NCBI RefSeq assembly: GCF_001598455.1
Contig: NZ_BCYZ01000022.1
Location: 1 to 59,696 of the forward strand
Source of the DNA: Sphingomonas pruni NBRC 15498
Lineage (GTDB): Bacteria > Pseudomonadota > Alphaproteobacteria > Sphingomonadales > Sphingomonadaceae
DNA length: 59,696 bases
Direction: 5' to 3'
A program made the translations under genes and the position numbers. Numbering within the stretch: position 1 is the first letter of the stretch; every line of letters begins with the position of its first letter. This document shows, in pieces, positions 35,973 through 44,374 of this stretch. The notes below the pieces were generated by a model, which was not told the origin of the DNA, searched no databases, and saw nothing but the letters and a program-made list of their open reading frames with translations.

Positions 35973-36781
35973 AGCGTAACCTCGACGCCGTTGGAGGCGC
36001 GCGACGGCGTCGGGCTCGGACTCGTTGGCGCGCCGGGGGCAAGTACTTGCGGCTGGCTTGATAGCGCCGACGGTGCTGTGCTGGCGGCCGGCGCCGCCTG
36101 GGGCGCGAGATTTTCCTGGCTGCGATTATAGCCGAACACCTGGAAGCCCAGCGGATTGATGAAGCGGTCCTCGGCGCGCATCGGCCCGGTCGAGAAGCGG
36201 TATTTGATCACCGCGACCCAGGATTCGGGCGGCTGCGTCTGCCCGCCGGGATCGCGACGCACGGTGTCGAACCGCACCAGCGCCTGGTTGCCGCCCATCG
36301 ACGTGATGCTCTTGATCCGCGTGTCGACGACCGACCGCGGATAGCGGCTGAGCGGGCTGGCCGGATTAGCCGCTTGCATGCCGTTGACGTAATCGGCCTT
36401 GGCGACGTCGGCCGACCAGGTCTGCACCTTGCGATAATTGGCCTGGACCGTGCCCGCATCGTAGCTCTCGCGGGCAATGACATATTGCACCAGGAACGAT
36501 TGGGTCAGCGCGGTGTCGGGGGCGATCTTCTCGGCGTCGAGGGGCTTCAATTCCTGGACATAGCCGGTCTGCTTGTCGACCAGCAGCGTATAGGGGACGA
36601 CGGTCTTGAGCGGCATCATGACGATGATCGCGATCGCTTCGAACAGGGCCACCGCCACCGCCACGCTGGCGACGATCCACGCCGTGCGGCGCGATGCGCG
36701 CAGCATGTCCTGGCGATCGTCGGCCCAGCTGTCCGCTTCGCGATAATAAGCGTCGAGCGATTCGCGCGCGGCCTGTTTCAT
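35969..36781 (-). CDS. virB8: Type IV secretion inner-membrane protein VirB8
   Basis: A 270-residue bitopic protein: short cytoplasmic N-terminus with Y-Y-R-E-A-D-S-W, one helix (about 35-57), then the NTF2-like periplasmic domain with V-P-Y-T-L-L-V-D, R-E-S-Y-D and the I-K-Y-R-F strand. About 50 residues of Pro/Ala/Ser-rich extension follow the usual end of the domain. Coupled to virB6 and virB9 by ATGA overlaps. Confidence 0.94.
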   Translation of the reverse strand: MKQAARESLDAYYREADSWADDRQDMLRASRRTAWIVASVAVAVALFEAIAIIVMMPLKTVVPYTLLVDKQTGYVQELKPLDAEKIAPDTALTQSFLVQYVIARESYDAGTVQANYRKVQTWSADVAKADYVNGMQAANPASPLSRYPRSVVDTRIKSITSMGGNQALVRFDTVRRDPGGQTQPPESWVAVIKYRFSTGPMRAEDRFINPLGFQVFGYNRSQENLAPQAAPAASTAPSALSSQPQVLAPGAPTSPSPTPSRASNGVEVTL

Positions 36782-38052
36782 CTGTTGCTATCCCGCCGTG
36801 TTGCCCCGGCCGACACGCGCCCCCGCGTCCGCCTCCTGAAACTCTGGCCGAGCGGCACCGCTGCCGCAACGGCGATCTCTCGCGTGGTGTTGGTGGGCGC
36901 GATCCCCGGTCGTCCAAGTGACGTGGCGGGTGGCTGGCCCGCATGGCTCTCGCGTCGCTGCGTCGCGGTCACCGCATCGGCGATGGCGATCGCGCGCGAT
37001 CGCTGGTCGGTGATGACGCCCTCATTGCCGCGGGCGCCGGCCAGTACCGGGACGCGGTCGGCGAAGCCGGTGGCGACCCGCTCGCCGGCCTGTTTCCAAC
37101 TCGTCGGTATGCGAAATCCCTGCGCCACGCGTGCGACCGCCACCAGCACCGCGAACAACGTCACCGCGAAGATCAGCGACAAAGCGAGCAATTCAACCGG
37201 CACCGCCGGCGTCGCGATCTCCTGGTGCCGCAAGTCCATCACTGCGGCGAGCCAGGGTTCGAGCAAGGCGAGCTCGACCCCCAGCACGATCGCGGTGCCC
37301 AGTGCCCCCAATGCGGCGCCGGCCAGGCCACGCACCCAGCCCTCGAACAGGCCGCGCGTGCCGTCGAACAACAGGAAGATGGCGAAGAGCGGCCCCAAAG
37401 CGAGCAAAAGCCCGGCGATCAGCCGGACGCTGGCAAAGGCGGCGATCGTTCCCGCCAGGAAGAGCGTCCGCGCACTGCCCAGCAGCGACAGATCGCGCGC
37501 CGGGTCCCAGCGCGCATGGCTGGCCAGATCCTGCAGCCGGCGGCGTTCCTGCGCCTGTTGTTCGGGCGTCAAAGGCTGCGGGGTCGGCCCCGTGACCAAA
37601 TCGGTATTGGGTGGGCGACCGGTGCCGACGACGTTCAACTCAGCCATCTCGTCGTCGATCGCCTGCAGTCGCGCTACCAACCCGCCGCCGGCGCCCGGTA
37701 GCCCCGAGGCACCGCCGACGGCGCCGGCAAGCTCCGCCGGGCCCTTGAGCGCGACATCATAAGCGAGCGTGCGAAACGCCGGCCAGCTCGTCGCCAGCAG
37801 CAGCACCACGCCGAGCTTGATCACGGTGAGGATGGCGGAACGCGCATCGGGCGTGTCGCCCAGGATCAGCCGATAGCCGAACAAAGCGATGAACACCGTC
37901 AGCACGCCGCCCAGGATCAGTGACGATGCCGATCCGCCCGCCGCCATCGCCTGATATCCGGCGGCACCCAAGGTCTGCGCCTGGCAATCGATATGGCCGA
38001 GCACGCTCGACAGGAATTGCGAGTCGTTGATCGCGGGGCACGCCACCTGCAT
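36778..38052 (-). CDS. virB6: Type IV secretion polytopic protein VirB6
   Basis: A 424-residue VirB6/TrbL-type protein with a Cys-containing N-terminus (C-P-A-I-N, H-I-D-C-Q), at least five helices between residues 45 and 330, and a charged hydrophilic tail of about 80 residues ending in an Arg-rich stretch. VirB6 forms the inner-membrane channel part. ATG 38052 shares a base with the virB4 stop; a GTG one codon upstream is possible. No room exists for virB7 between it and virB8. Confidence 0.88.
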   Translation of the reverse strand: MQVACPAINDSQFLSSVLGHIDCQAQTLGAAGYQAMAAGGSASSLILGGVLTVFIALFGYRLILGDTPDARSAILTVIKLGVVLLLATSWPAFRTLAYDVALKGPAELAGAVGGASGLPGAGGGLVARLQAIDDEMAELNVVGTGRPPNTDLVTGPTPQPLTPEQQAQERRRLQDLASHARWDPARDLSLLGSARTLFLAGTIAAFASVRLIAGLLLALGPLFAIFLLFDGTRGLFEGWVRGLAGAALGALGTAIVLGVELALLEPWLAAVMDLRHQEIATPAVPVELLALSLIFAVTLFAVLVAVARVAQGFRIPTSWKQAGERVATGFADRVPVLAGARGNEGVITDQRSRAIAIADAVTATQRRESHAGQPPATSLGRPGIAPTNTTREIAVAAAVPLGQSFRRRTRGRVSAGATRRDSNR

Positions 38053-40424
38053 CACGCGCGCTCCAACAGCGGCGGGATCCAGTCGGCGGGGTCGTCGCCC
38101 TTTTCGGCGCGGATCTCGTCGAGCAGGCGGACCGTGCGTTCGCGCCCCGACAGGATCGTCAGGATGTCGCGCTCGCCGGTCAGGTTGAGCCGCACCACGA
38201 CGCTTTCGGTGCCATGCTTGATCAGGAAGCAATGCGCGTCGTCGGGCAGGGTCCGGACGATCTCATATTCGTGCGGAGTCAGCCCGAAGCCGTCGATATA
38301 ATCGGACGCGCGCGCCTTGGGATTGGTCATGAAGATCTGCGTCGCGGCCTGCTCGATGATCGCCGAGGCGATGCGGCTCTCCAGCGCATCCTGCGCGCTC
38401 TGCGTTGCGAAGCCGACGATGCCGTTCCGTTTCCGGATCGTCTTTTCCCAATCCTTGATGCGGCGGACGAACACCTCGTCGTCGAGCGCCTTCCATCCCT
38501 CGTCGACGACGATGATCGCGGCCGAGCCGTCGAGCCGTTCCTCGACGCGGTGGAACAAGTACATCATCGCCGGCGTCCGCACCGCGGGATCGTCGAGGAT
38601 CTGGGTCATGTCGAACCCGACTGAGTCGGCCGACAGATCGGTCAGGTCGCGCTCATTGTCGAACAGCCACGCCCGCTCGCCCTCGCCCCACCAGGGCCTG
38701 AGGCGCGAATAGAGGTCGGCAGCACTCGGCCGCGATCCGCCGCGGAACAATTCGGCAAGGTGGCGCAGCCGGCGATGCTCGACCGGCTGGTCGAAATTGG
38801 CGTCGATCGCGTCCTTGATCCGTGCGGTCTCGTCGATATCGGCGCCGCCCGCCAGCTGCGCGACCCAGTCGATCAGGAACTGGCGGTTAGCCGGGCTGTC
38901 CTCGAGCTGCAGTGGGTTGAGCCCCGCCGCCATGTCGGGACGCAGTACGTCGTAGCGCCCGCCGATCGCGCGGATGAACAATTCGGCGCCGCGGTCCTTG
39001 TCGAAGAAGATGATCCGCGGATGGAATTTGCGCGCCTGGGCGAGCAGGAAATTGACGACCACCGTCTTGCCCGAGCCCGACGGGCCGATGACGGTGAAAT
39101 TGCCCAGGTCGCCCTGGTGGAAATTGAAATAATAGGGGCCCGCCGCGGTCGTCTCGAGCAGGCTGACCGCCTGGCCCCAATGGTTCGCTTCGGGCTTGCC
39201 GAGAGCGAAATTGTGGCTCGACGCGAAGCCCGCGAAATTGCCGGTCGAGATCAGACCACGGCGCGCGATATATTTGAAGTTGCCTGGGAACTGCGCCCAG
39301 AAAGCGGGCTCGAGCGCGATCTCCTCGCGCACCGCGATGATCCCCAGGTCGGACAGCGAGGCCTGTACCTCGGCGACCCCGGCATTGACTTCCTCGATCG
39401 TCTCACCGTGTACCGCGACGGTCATGTGATGCTCGCCGAACCCGGCACGGCCGGCGGCGACATCGTCCTTGGCGTTGGACAGTTCCGCGCGCAGGCTCAC
39501 CGCCTCGTCTTCGGCCGAGCGCATCCGCCTGAGCGCCAGGTTCATCTTGCCGAGCGCGGCCTGGCGATCGACGAAGCCGAAGCTCTGCGACACGGTGATC
39601 TCGAACGGCAGCCGCAGCAATTCGTCGAGCATCCCCGGCGCGGTTTGCGCGGGATAATCCTTGATCGATACCATGCCGACGAAGCTGCGACCGGTATTGC
39701 CCGCCGGGCCTAGCTCGACGGTCTCCTCGCCGAAGCTGATCCGGCGATAGGGTAGATAGGCCCCCGCATCCTGCATCGGCATCAGCACCGGGCGCATCTC
39801 GGCATTGTACAGCGCCGACAGGAATTCGAGCGGTTCGGAGCAGAAACCCGCCTTGGTTTCATAGACCGACAGCAAACGCGGATCGTAGCTGCCGAGCTGC
39901 GCAAGCAGCGCGTCGCGCGCAGTGTCGAGCTGATGCACCTCGTGCTTGCGGATGATATCGGGGTCGACCCCGGTGCTGCCGAACCAGCCGCGAATGCGGT
40001 CGGCGACGCCGACCCGGCCCTGCATCGGCCGCCGCACCAGGGTCAGGAATATGTCGTTGACGTAGAGCCGCCGCGCCGACAGCCGCGCGCGCCATGCCGC
40101 GTCGAGCCGGGTCGAGAAATCGTCGGGGAATTTGTCCGACATCTCGGCATCGGCTTCGCGCCGGACGACATGGTGATAGATGGCGAAACGCGACGATCCG
40201 ATCGCCTGTAGCATCGCGTCACGCAACGACTTGCGATAATTGATCTCGTCGGTGTCGGCGGTCTCGAACAACAGCCCGCGCAGCTGGATCACCTGCATCA
40301 ACAGGCCGTCGCGCGTCTCGATCGTGTGATCGTCGACGTGGCGCGCATAGGGAAGGTGCGCCCCGGCCGCCTTCTCGCGCGCGATTGTTCGGCGGTCGTT
40401 GGTCAGGGGCGGTAGGAGTTGCAT
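38052..40424 (-). CDS. virB4: Type IV secretion ATPase VirB4
   Basis: A 790-residue VirB4/TraC/CagE ATPase, the largest energiser of the complex. Walker A G-P-S-G-S-G-K-T lies near residues 447-454 and Walker B A-I-I-V-V-D-E-G-W about 180 residues later, with a conserved Gln-containing F-A-T-Q-S-A-Q motif after it. The start at ATG 40424 (M-Q-L-L-P-P-L-T-N-D) overlaps virB3 by 22 bp; the ATG at 40508 would overlap virB3 by about 100 bp. Confidence 0.94.
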   Translation of the reverse strand: MQLLPPLTNDRRTIAREKAAGAHLPYARHVDDHTIETRDGLLMQVIQLRGLLFETADTDEINYRKSLRDAMLQAIGSSRFAIYHHVVRREADAEMSDKFPDDFSTRLDAAWRARLSARRLYVNDIFLTLVRRPMQGRVGVADRIRGWFGSTGVDPDIIRKHEVHQLDTARDALLAQLGSYDPRLLSVYETKAGFCSEPLEFLSALYNAEMRPVLMPMQDAGAYLPYRRISFGEETVELGPAGNTGRSFVGMVSIKDYPAQTAPGMLDELLRLPFEITVSQSFGFVDRQAALGKMNLALRRMRSAEDEAVSLRAELSNAKDDVAAGRAGFGEHHMTVAVHGETIEEVNAGVAEVQASLSDLGIIAVREEIALEPAFWAQFPGNFKYIARRGLISTGNFAGFASSHNFALGKPEANHWGQAVSLLETTAAGPYYFNFHQGDLGNFTVIGPSGSGKTVVVNFLLAQARKFHPRIIFFDKDRGAELFIRAIGGRYDVLRPDMAAGLNPLQLEDSPANRQFLIDWVAQLAGGADIDETARIKDAIDANFDQPVEHRRLRHLAELFRGGSRPSAADLYSRLRPWWGEGERAWLFDNERDLTDLSADSVGFDMTQILDDPAVRTPAMMYLFHRVEERLDGSAAIIVVDEGWKALDDEVFVRRIKDWEKTIRKRNGIVGFATQSAQDALESRIASAIIEQAATQIFMTNPKARASDYIDGFGLTPHEYEIVRTLPDDAHCFLIKHGTESVVVRLNLTGERDILTILSGRERTVRLLDEIRAEKGDDPADWIPPLLERA

Positions 40425-40690
40425 CGCCAGATCGAATAATTGCGCACGCGCGGACAGCGGCTGACCTTGGCCAGCCACAGGTCGAAAAAGCGCGGCTCGC
40501 GCACGCACAGGATCATGCCGACGACGTGGATCAGGGCAGCGGCGGCCAGCACCCAGATCGAATGGAAGATCAGGAACAATTCGGTCGCGACCACGCCGTT
40601 GACGACGAAATAGCTATAGGTCACGCCCGCGAACATCTGCGGTCGCGTCAAGGCGACGAACAAGGGATCGCGATCGAGCCCCCCGGCCAT
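40403..40690 (-). CDS. virB3: Type IV secretion protein VirB3
   Basis: A 95-residue inner-membrane protein with the VirB3 opening D-P-L-F-V-A-L-T-R-P-Q-M-F-A-G-V, two adjacent helices (about 22-60) and the conserved E-P-R-F-F-D-L-W-L segment. VirB3 docks VirB4 to the membrane. It starts 3 bp after virB2 and overlaps virB4. Confidence 0.92.
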   Translation of the reverse strand: MAGGLDRDPLFVALTRPQMFAGVTYSYFVVNGVVATELFLIFHSIWVLAAAALIHVVGMILCVREPRFFDLWLAKVSRCPRVRNYSIWRCNSYRP

Positions 40691-40693
40691 GGC

Positions 40694-41023
40694 TCAATTG
40701 CCCAGAGTGGCGGTGGACTGGATTCCCGCGACGATCGAGGCGGCGCCGAACAGGATGAAGCAGCCGACGATGACGGTCGCGCCATAGCGCCAGTTGATCC
40801 GCCCGGTCAGCATCATGAACCCCACCGCGGCGACCGCGATGATCGCGACGACCGTGGCGACAGTGCCGAGCAAGGTGCCCTGCAGCCAGCGCACCGCCGA
40901 CACCAATACGCCCGATCCGGCGGGGTCGTTGAGCGAATCCTGCGCGTGCGCGACGCTGGCATTGATCACGCCGCCGAGCGCGGCCAGCAACGGAGCAATC
41001 CGGGACTTCATCAAACGCAACAC
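40694..41023 (-). CDS. virB2: Type IV secretion pilin VirB2
   Basis: A 109-residue TrbC/VirB2 prepilin: cleavable signal (about 1-27, A-H-A-Q), then two hydrophobic helices (about 50-74 and 80-104) joined by G-R-I-N-W-R-Y-G, the positively charged loop. Mature length fits a pilin. The start is GTG, with GAGGGG upstream. It is the first gene of the virB operon; the 165 bp before it contain no virB1. Confidence 0.88.
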   Translation of the reverse strand: MLRLMKSRIAPLLAALGGVINASVAHAQDSLNDPAGSGVLVSAVRWLQGTLLGTVATVVAIIAVAAVGFMMLTGRINWRYGATVIVGCFILFGAASIVAGIQSTATLGN

Positions 41024-41188
41024 GCCTCACCCCTCACCTGGCGGGTTGGCGGCGCGCGCAGCCGCGGATGTGCGGCGACAGGCGCCCCCCGCACCCGAGT
41101 CGCGGGTGTGCACCAGCGCGCACTGCGTTTCAAGCGGCGCGCCCTTCCCGTCGTGAAACGCCACTGCCGGTCAATGCGTTGAAAAGCC
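41024..41188. other. Gap between divergent virB2 and KTSC genes
   Basis: It must hold the virB operon promoter and possibly that of the KTSC gene. GC-rich dyads (GCACCCGAGTCGCGGGTGTGC around 41091-41111) are visible; no consensus promoter is obvious. Confidence 0.4.
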
Positions 41189-41383
41189 ATGCCGTCCAGC
41201 GTGATACGCTCTTTCGATTATGATGAAGCCGCGCACCGGCTCGATATCCGCTTCGTCAGCGGGCGGGTTTACTCGTATCTCGACGTGCCCGAGCGCGTTG
41301 TCGCAGCGATGCGCCGCGCGACCTCCAAAGGCGGATTCTTCAATCGCCGCATCCGCGACCGCTATCGCTTCGTACCGCGTTGA
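41189..41383 (+). CDS. KTSC-domain protein
   Basis: A 64-residue protein matching the KTSC domain: S-S-V-I-R-S-F-D-Y-D near the start, L-D-I-R-F-V-S-G-R-V-Y-S-Y in the middle and a final S-K-G-G-F-F-N-R-R-I. The canonical K-T-S-C ending is changed to A-T-S-K. KTSC domains are found alone or on lysyl-tRNA synthetase-like proteins and phage proteins; function not established. It is followed 16 bp later by the DUF72 gene. Confidence 0.8.
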   Translation: MPSSVIRSFDYDEAAHRLDIRFVSGRVYSYLDVPERVVAAMRRATSKGGFFNRRIRDRYRFVPR

Positions 41384-41399
41384 CGATATCCTCTCTTTC

Positions 41400-42185
41400 A
41401 TGGCGAACATACGAATCGGAATCGGCGGCTGGACCTACGAGCCGTGGCGCGGAACCTTCTTTCCGGAAAAATGGCCGCAAAAACGAGAGCTTGAATATGC
41501 ATCGCGCCAGCTCAGCGCGATCGAGATCAACGGCACTTATTATTCGGGGTTCAAGCCGGCGACCTTCGCCGGCTGGGCGGAAGTCGTGCCAGACGACTTC
41601 GTCTTCACGGTCAAGGCATCGCGCTTCTGCACCAACCGCAAGGTGCTGGCCGAAGGCGGCGAATCGATCGCGCGATTCGTCGGCCAGGGCATCGTCGAGC
41701 TCGGCCCCAAGCTCGGGCCGATCCTGTGGCAGTTCATGGCGACCAAGAAATTCGACGCGGACGATTTCGGCGCGTTCCTGAAGCTGCTGCCCGCGAGCCA
41801 TGAAGGCGTGGCACTACGCCACGCGGTGCAGGTCCGGCACGACAGTTTCCACGTCCCCGAATTCGTCGCCTTGTGCCGCGCGGCTGGCGTCGCGATCGTC
41901 TATGCCGAATCGGCCGACTATCCCGCGATCGCCGACGTGACCGGCGATTTCGTCTATGCCCGGCTCGAAAATGCGGTGGAAGAAGAGCCGCAGGGTTATT
42001 CCTCCACCGCGCTCGACCATTGGGCGGTTGTCGCGAAGGAATGGGCGGCGGGCGGATCGCCTGAAGGGCTGCCTTATGTCGCCGATCCCGCGCCGAAGAC
42101 GCCGCGCGATACTTTCATCTTCATGATCAACGGCGCCAAGGTCCGCGCGCCGGCAGCAGCGCAGGCATTGATCGCGCGGATTTAG
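41400..42185 (+). CDS. DUF72 (YecE-like) family protein
   Basis: A 261-residue TIM-barrel-like protein of DUF72. Typical motifs are I-G-I-G-G-W-T-Y-E-P-W-R near the start, E-I-N-G-T-Y-Y, F-x-F-T-V-K-A-S-R-F, and V-R-H-D-S-F in the middle. Function is unproven; relations to nucleases have been proposed. The start is taken at the ATG before A-N-I-R-I-G. It probably shares a transcript with the KTSC gene. Confidence 0.88.
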   Translation: MANIRIGIGGWTYEPWRGTFFPEKWPQKRELEYASRQLSAIEINGTYYSGFKPATFAGWAEVVPDDFVFTVKASRFCTNRKVLAEGGESIARFVGQGIVELGPKLGPILWQFMATKKFDADDFGAFLKLLPASHEGVALRHAVQVRHDSFHVPEFVALCRAAGVAIVYAESADYPAIADVTGDFVYARLENAVEEEPQGYSSTALDHWAVVAKEWAAGGSPEGLPYVADPAPKTPRDTFIFMINGAKVRAPAAAQALIARI

Positions 42186-42291
42186 GTTGTGCGCTCATAA
42201 ACGGGAACACGTCCGAGGTCGGGTGATTAGCGGCTATTACCTTATTTCAGCGGCCCACGCCCTGCCGCTTTGTCGACCTCGAGGCACGCAA

Positions 42292-42705
42292 CTACGATCG
42301 CCTAAGCCCGGGTGTGCGCCTATCATTGAAATCATCCCACGCTACGAGATAGCGCCGTGCCTCCGGCCCTAAAAAGGAGTCCACCGATTCGAAATCGAAG
42401 CTGCTTTCGAGTGCTGCGTTCCAGATCGCTTCAAGCATAGAAGTTGCAACGGCGTTGCTGACTTGATCGGAGCCGAACCTCAACAGGTACTCTGCATAAT
42501 CAAAGATTCGTTTCTTGTTTGCGTCACTTATTGGCGCACGCTTTGAACCTATTGCAGCACCGATGGCCGCGCAGCCCACGTATATCTGTAGCGGCTCGTT
42601 CGAGCCGGCCGAGACGACCATGTCAAAGCGCTGCTGCGTTTCGGGCGACATGGACGCCATTTTTCGGATGGCTTCAACACCATCGACGGTCTCATTTCGT
42701 CGCAT
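42292..42705 (-). CDS. Orphan acidic protein, function unknown
   Basis: A 137-residue protein, mostly helical, with no signal or membrane segment. The middle has R-I-F-D-Y-A-E-Y-L-L and S-M-L-E-A-I-W-N-A, like the helical repeats in some polymorphic-toxin immunity proteins, but I do not recognise a family. The gene is visibly poorer in GC than its surroundings, suggesting recent acquisition. No toxin gene is adjacent. Confidence 0.5.
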   Translation of the reverse strand: MRRNETVDGVEAIRKMASMSPETQQRFDMVVSAGSNEPLQIYVGCAAIGAAIGSKRAPISDANKKRIFDYAEYLLRFGSDQVSNAVATSMLEAIWNAALESSFDFESVDSFLGPEARRYLVAWDDFNDRRTPGLRRS

Positions 42706-42802
42706 CTAGGTATTCTCGTCGCGATTTCGCCTATGTGCAATTCGTCGCTTCCAGCCCGACCGCGTCCATGAAGCTATGGGCCAATATCCGCTTCCCCAAG
42801 CC

Positions 42803-42827
42803 GTCATCCCACGGGAGCGGGGATGAC
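42803..42827. repeat. Extragenic palindrome (GTCATCCC type)
   Basis: GTCATCCC-acgggagcg-GGGATGAC just before the mitofilin-like gene end. Confidence 0.6.
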
Positions 42828-42840
42828 GAGGGGTGGATCC

Positions 42841-43668
42841 CTACCTTCTAGCCGGTGCCGGCGCCACGGCATTCCCCTGCAGCGCCGCCGCTTCCAGCGT
42901 GTCCAGCGCCTGCCGAGTCGCGACGTACCGTTGCGCGCCATCGAGCCAAGCCTTCGATTGCGCGGCACCGGGCAGCCGCTTCACTTCCTCGACCGCGGCC
43001 TCAACCTGTCCCTGGGCGAGGAAGCGGCGAATTCGTGCCAGCCTTTCTCCCGGCACCGGCGAGGGCGCGTTGCGCGGGTGGATCACCACCAGGCTGCCGA
43101 GCATGCGGATGAACGACCCGCCCCAGCCGTCGCCCGCCGGCCCCAAAGCGAGTTGCGATCCGATTTGGTCGAGCCCGAGCCGAAGGTCCTCGACCGTGAT
43201 CGGGTTGCGCCCGGCATCGATGATCGCGGCGACCTCGTTGGGTCGCGTCGTGCCGAACCGGTCGCGCAATTGCTGTTCGATATAGCCCAGCGGCGATCCG
43301 CGATCGATCGCGCGGCGAGCGGCGAATGCGATCATCATGCCTTCGGCGCGAGTCGCATTGCCATAGGAATTGGCGGCCTCCCCGGTCACCACTGCGGTAC
43401 GCTGCTCAAGCGCGGAGAGTTCGGCGGCGAGCATCTGCTGGCGCGCCGAGAGCGAGGCGGGGTCGGTCGCCACCGGTGGGGCGACGATGACCTTGGTGGC
43501 GGGCTCCGCGGCTTGCGGTTCGGGCACGGGTTGCGCGGGGACCATCCGCCAGACGACGAGCCCGGCGATCAGCAACCCGATGATGAAGGTGGCGAGCGCG
43601 ATCCCAATTGTCGCGTTCAGGGTCAGCTGCCGGGCGGGCTCCGGCGGACTTTGCGCGATGTCGCTCAT
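42841..43668 (-). CDS. Mitofilin/Mic60-like membrane protein
   Basis: A 275-residue protein with one N-terminal transmembrane helix (about 22-44), a Pro/Ala linker, a helical coiled-coil region (about 70-110) and a C-terminal domain with F-L-A-Q-G-Q-V-E-A-A-V-E-E-V-K-R-L-P-G, the mitofilin signature helix. Alphaproteobacterial Mic60 is linked to intracytoplasmic or inner-membrane shaping and usually sits beside hem genes, as here behind hemD. Membrane shaping in this organism is inference. Confidence 0.75.
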   Translation of the reverse strand: MSDIAQSPPEPARQLTLNATIGIALATFIIGLLIAGLVVWRMVPAQPVPEPQAAEPATKVIVAPPVATDPASLSARQQMLAAELSALEQRTAVVTGEAANSYGNATRAEGMMIAFAARRAIDRGSPLGYIEQQLRDRFGTTRPNEVAAIIDAGRNPITVEDLRLGLDQIGSQLALGPAGDGWGGSFIRMLGSLVVIHPRNAPSPVPGERLARIRRFLAQGQVEAAVEEVKRLPGAAQSKAWLDGAQRYVATRQALDTLEAAALQGNAVAPAPARR

Positions 43669-43699
43669 GGCGCCCTTATCCGCCGCAGGGCAGGGACGG

Positions 43700-44374
43700 T
43701 CAATCGGCCAGGGTGCGCGCGAGCGCGATCACCGCGGCATCATCGGGAGAAACCGCCGCCGCGATCCGCTCCCAGTCACCGCCGGCCGCATGGGCAGCAG
43801 CCGTGCTGATCGCCGCCAGCCGAATCGTCCGGCGGTCGATTCCGGCGCGATCGATCAGGTCGGCGACGCGGCGTGCGGCGCGCGGCGAATGGACCAGCAC
43901 GACCGAGCCGGCCAGTTGGTCGAGCGTCTCGGCCGGTACATCAACCGGGTCGCTGGCATAGACCGCGATCGCCTCGGCGACGATTGGATCGCTTCCCAAG
44001 GCGCGGTCGCGGCCGCCGAGCAGCAAGCCGCGCCGCACACCGCTTGCCGCGGCGGCCGCGACCAACGCCGCGCCATCGCGATCGCCGACCGAGACGACCT
44101 CCAGCCCCGCCCCGCGCGCCGCGGCGGCGGTGGCGTCGCCGACCGCGTGAACGGGCAGGCTCCGCAGGCTGGCCAGCCCCGGTCCGGCATGCCTCACCGC
44201 GTTGGCGCTGGTCAGCAACAATGCATCGAATCGCGCGACGTCCGGCGGCGTCCAGTCGATCGCATGGATTTCGAACAAGGGCAGGCGGATCGCGGTCAAT
44301 CCCACCGCCTCGATCGCGGCGGCGGTAGCGGCGTTGCCCGGCTCAGGGCGCAGCACCGCGACGGCGCGGCTCAT
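43700..44374 (-). CDS. hemD: Uroporphyrinogen-III synthase
   Basis: A 224-residue HemD-fold enzyme that closes hydroxymethylbilane into uroporphyrinogen III. Sequence conservation in this family is low. Seen are A-V-L-R-P-E-P-G-N at the start, L-L-T-S-A-N-A-V-R near residue 54, V-H-A-V-G-D-A-T-A near 75 and a late I-S-T-A-A-A-H-A-A-G. Position directly after hemC with an ATGA overlap confirms the call. Confidence 0.9.
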   Translation of the reverse strand: MSRAVAVLRPEPGNAATAAAIEAVGLTAIRLPLFEIHAIDWTPPDVARFDALLLTSANAVRHAGPGLASLRSLPVHAVGDATAAAARGAGLEVVSVGDRDGAALVAAAAASGVRRGLLLGGRDRALGSDPIVAEAIAVYASDPVDVPAETLDQLAGSVVLVHSPRAARRVADLIDRAGIDRRTIRLAAISTAAAHAAGGDWERIAAAVSPDDAAVIALARTLAD

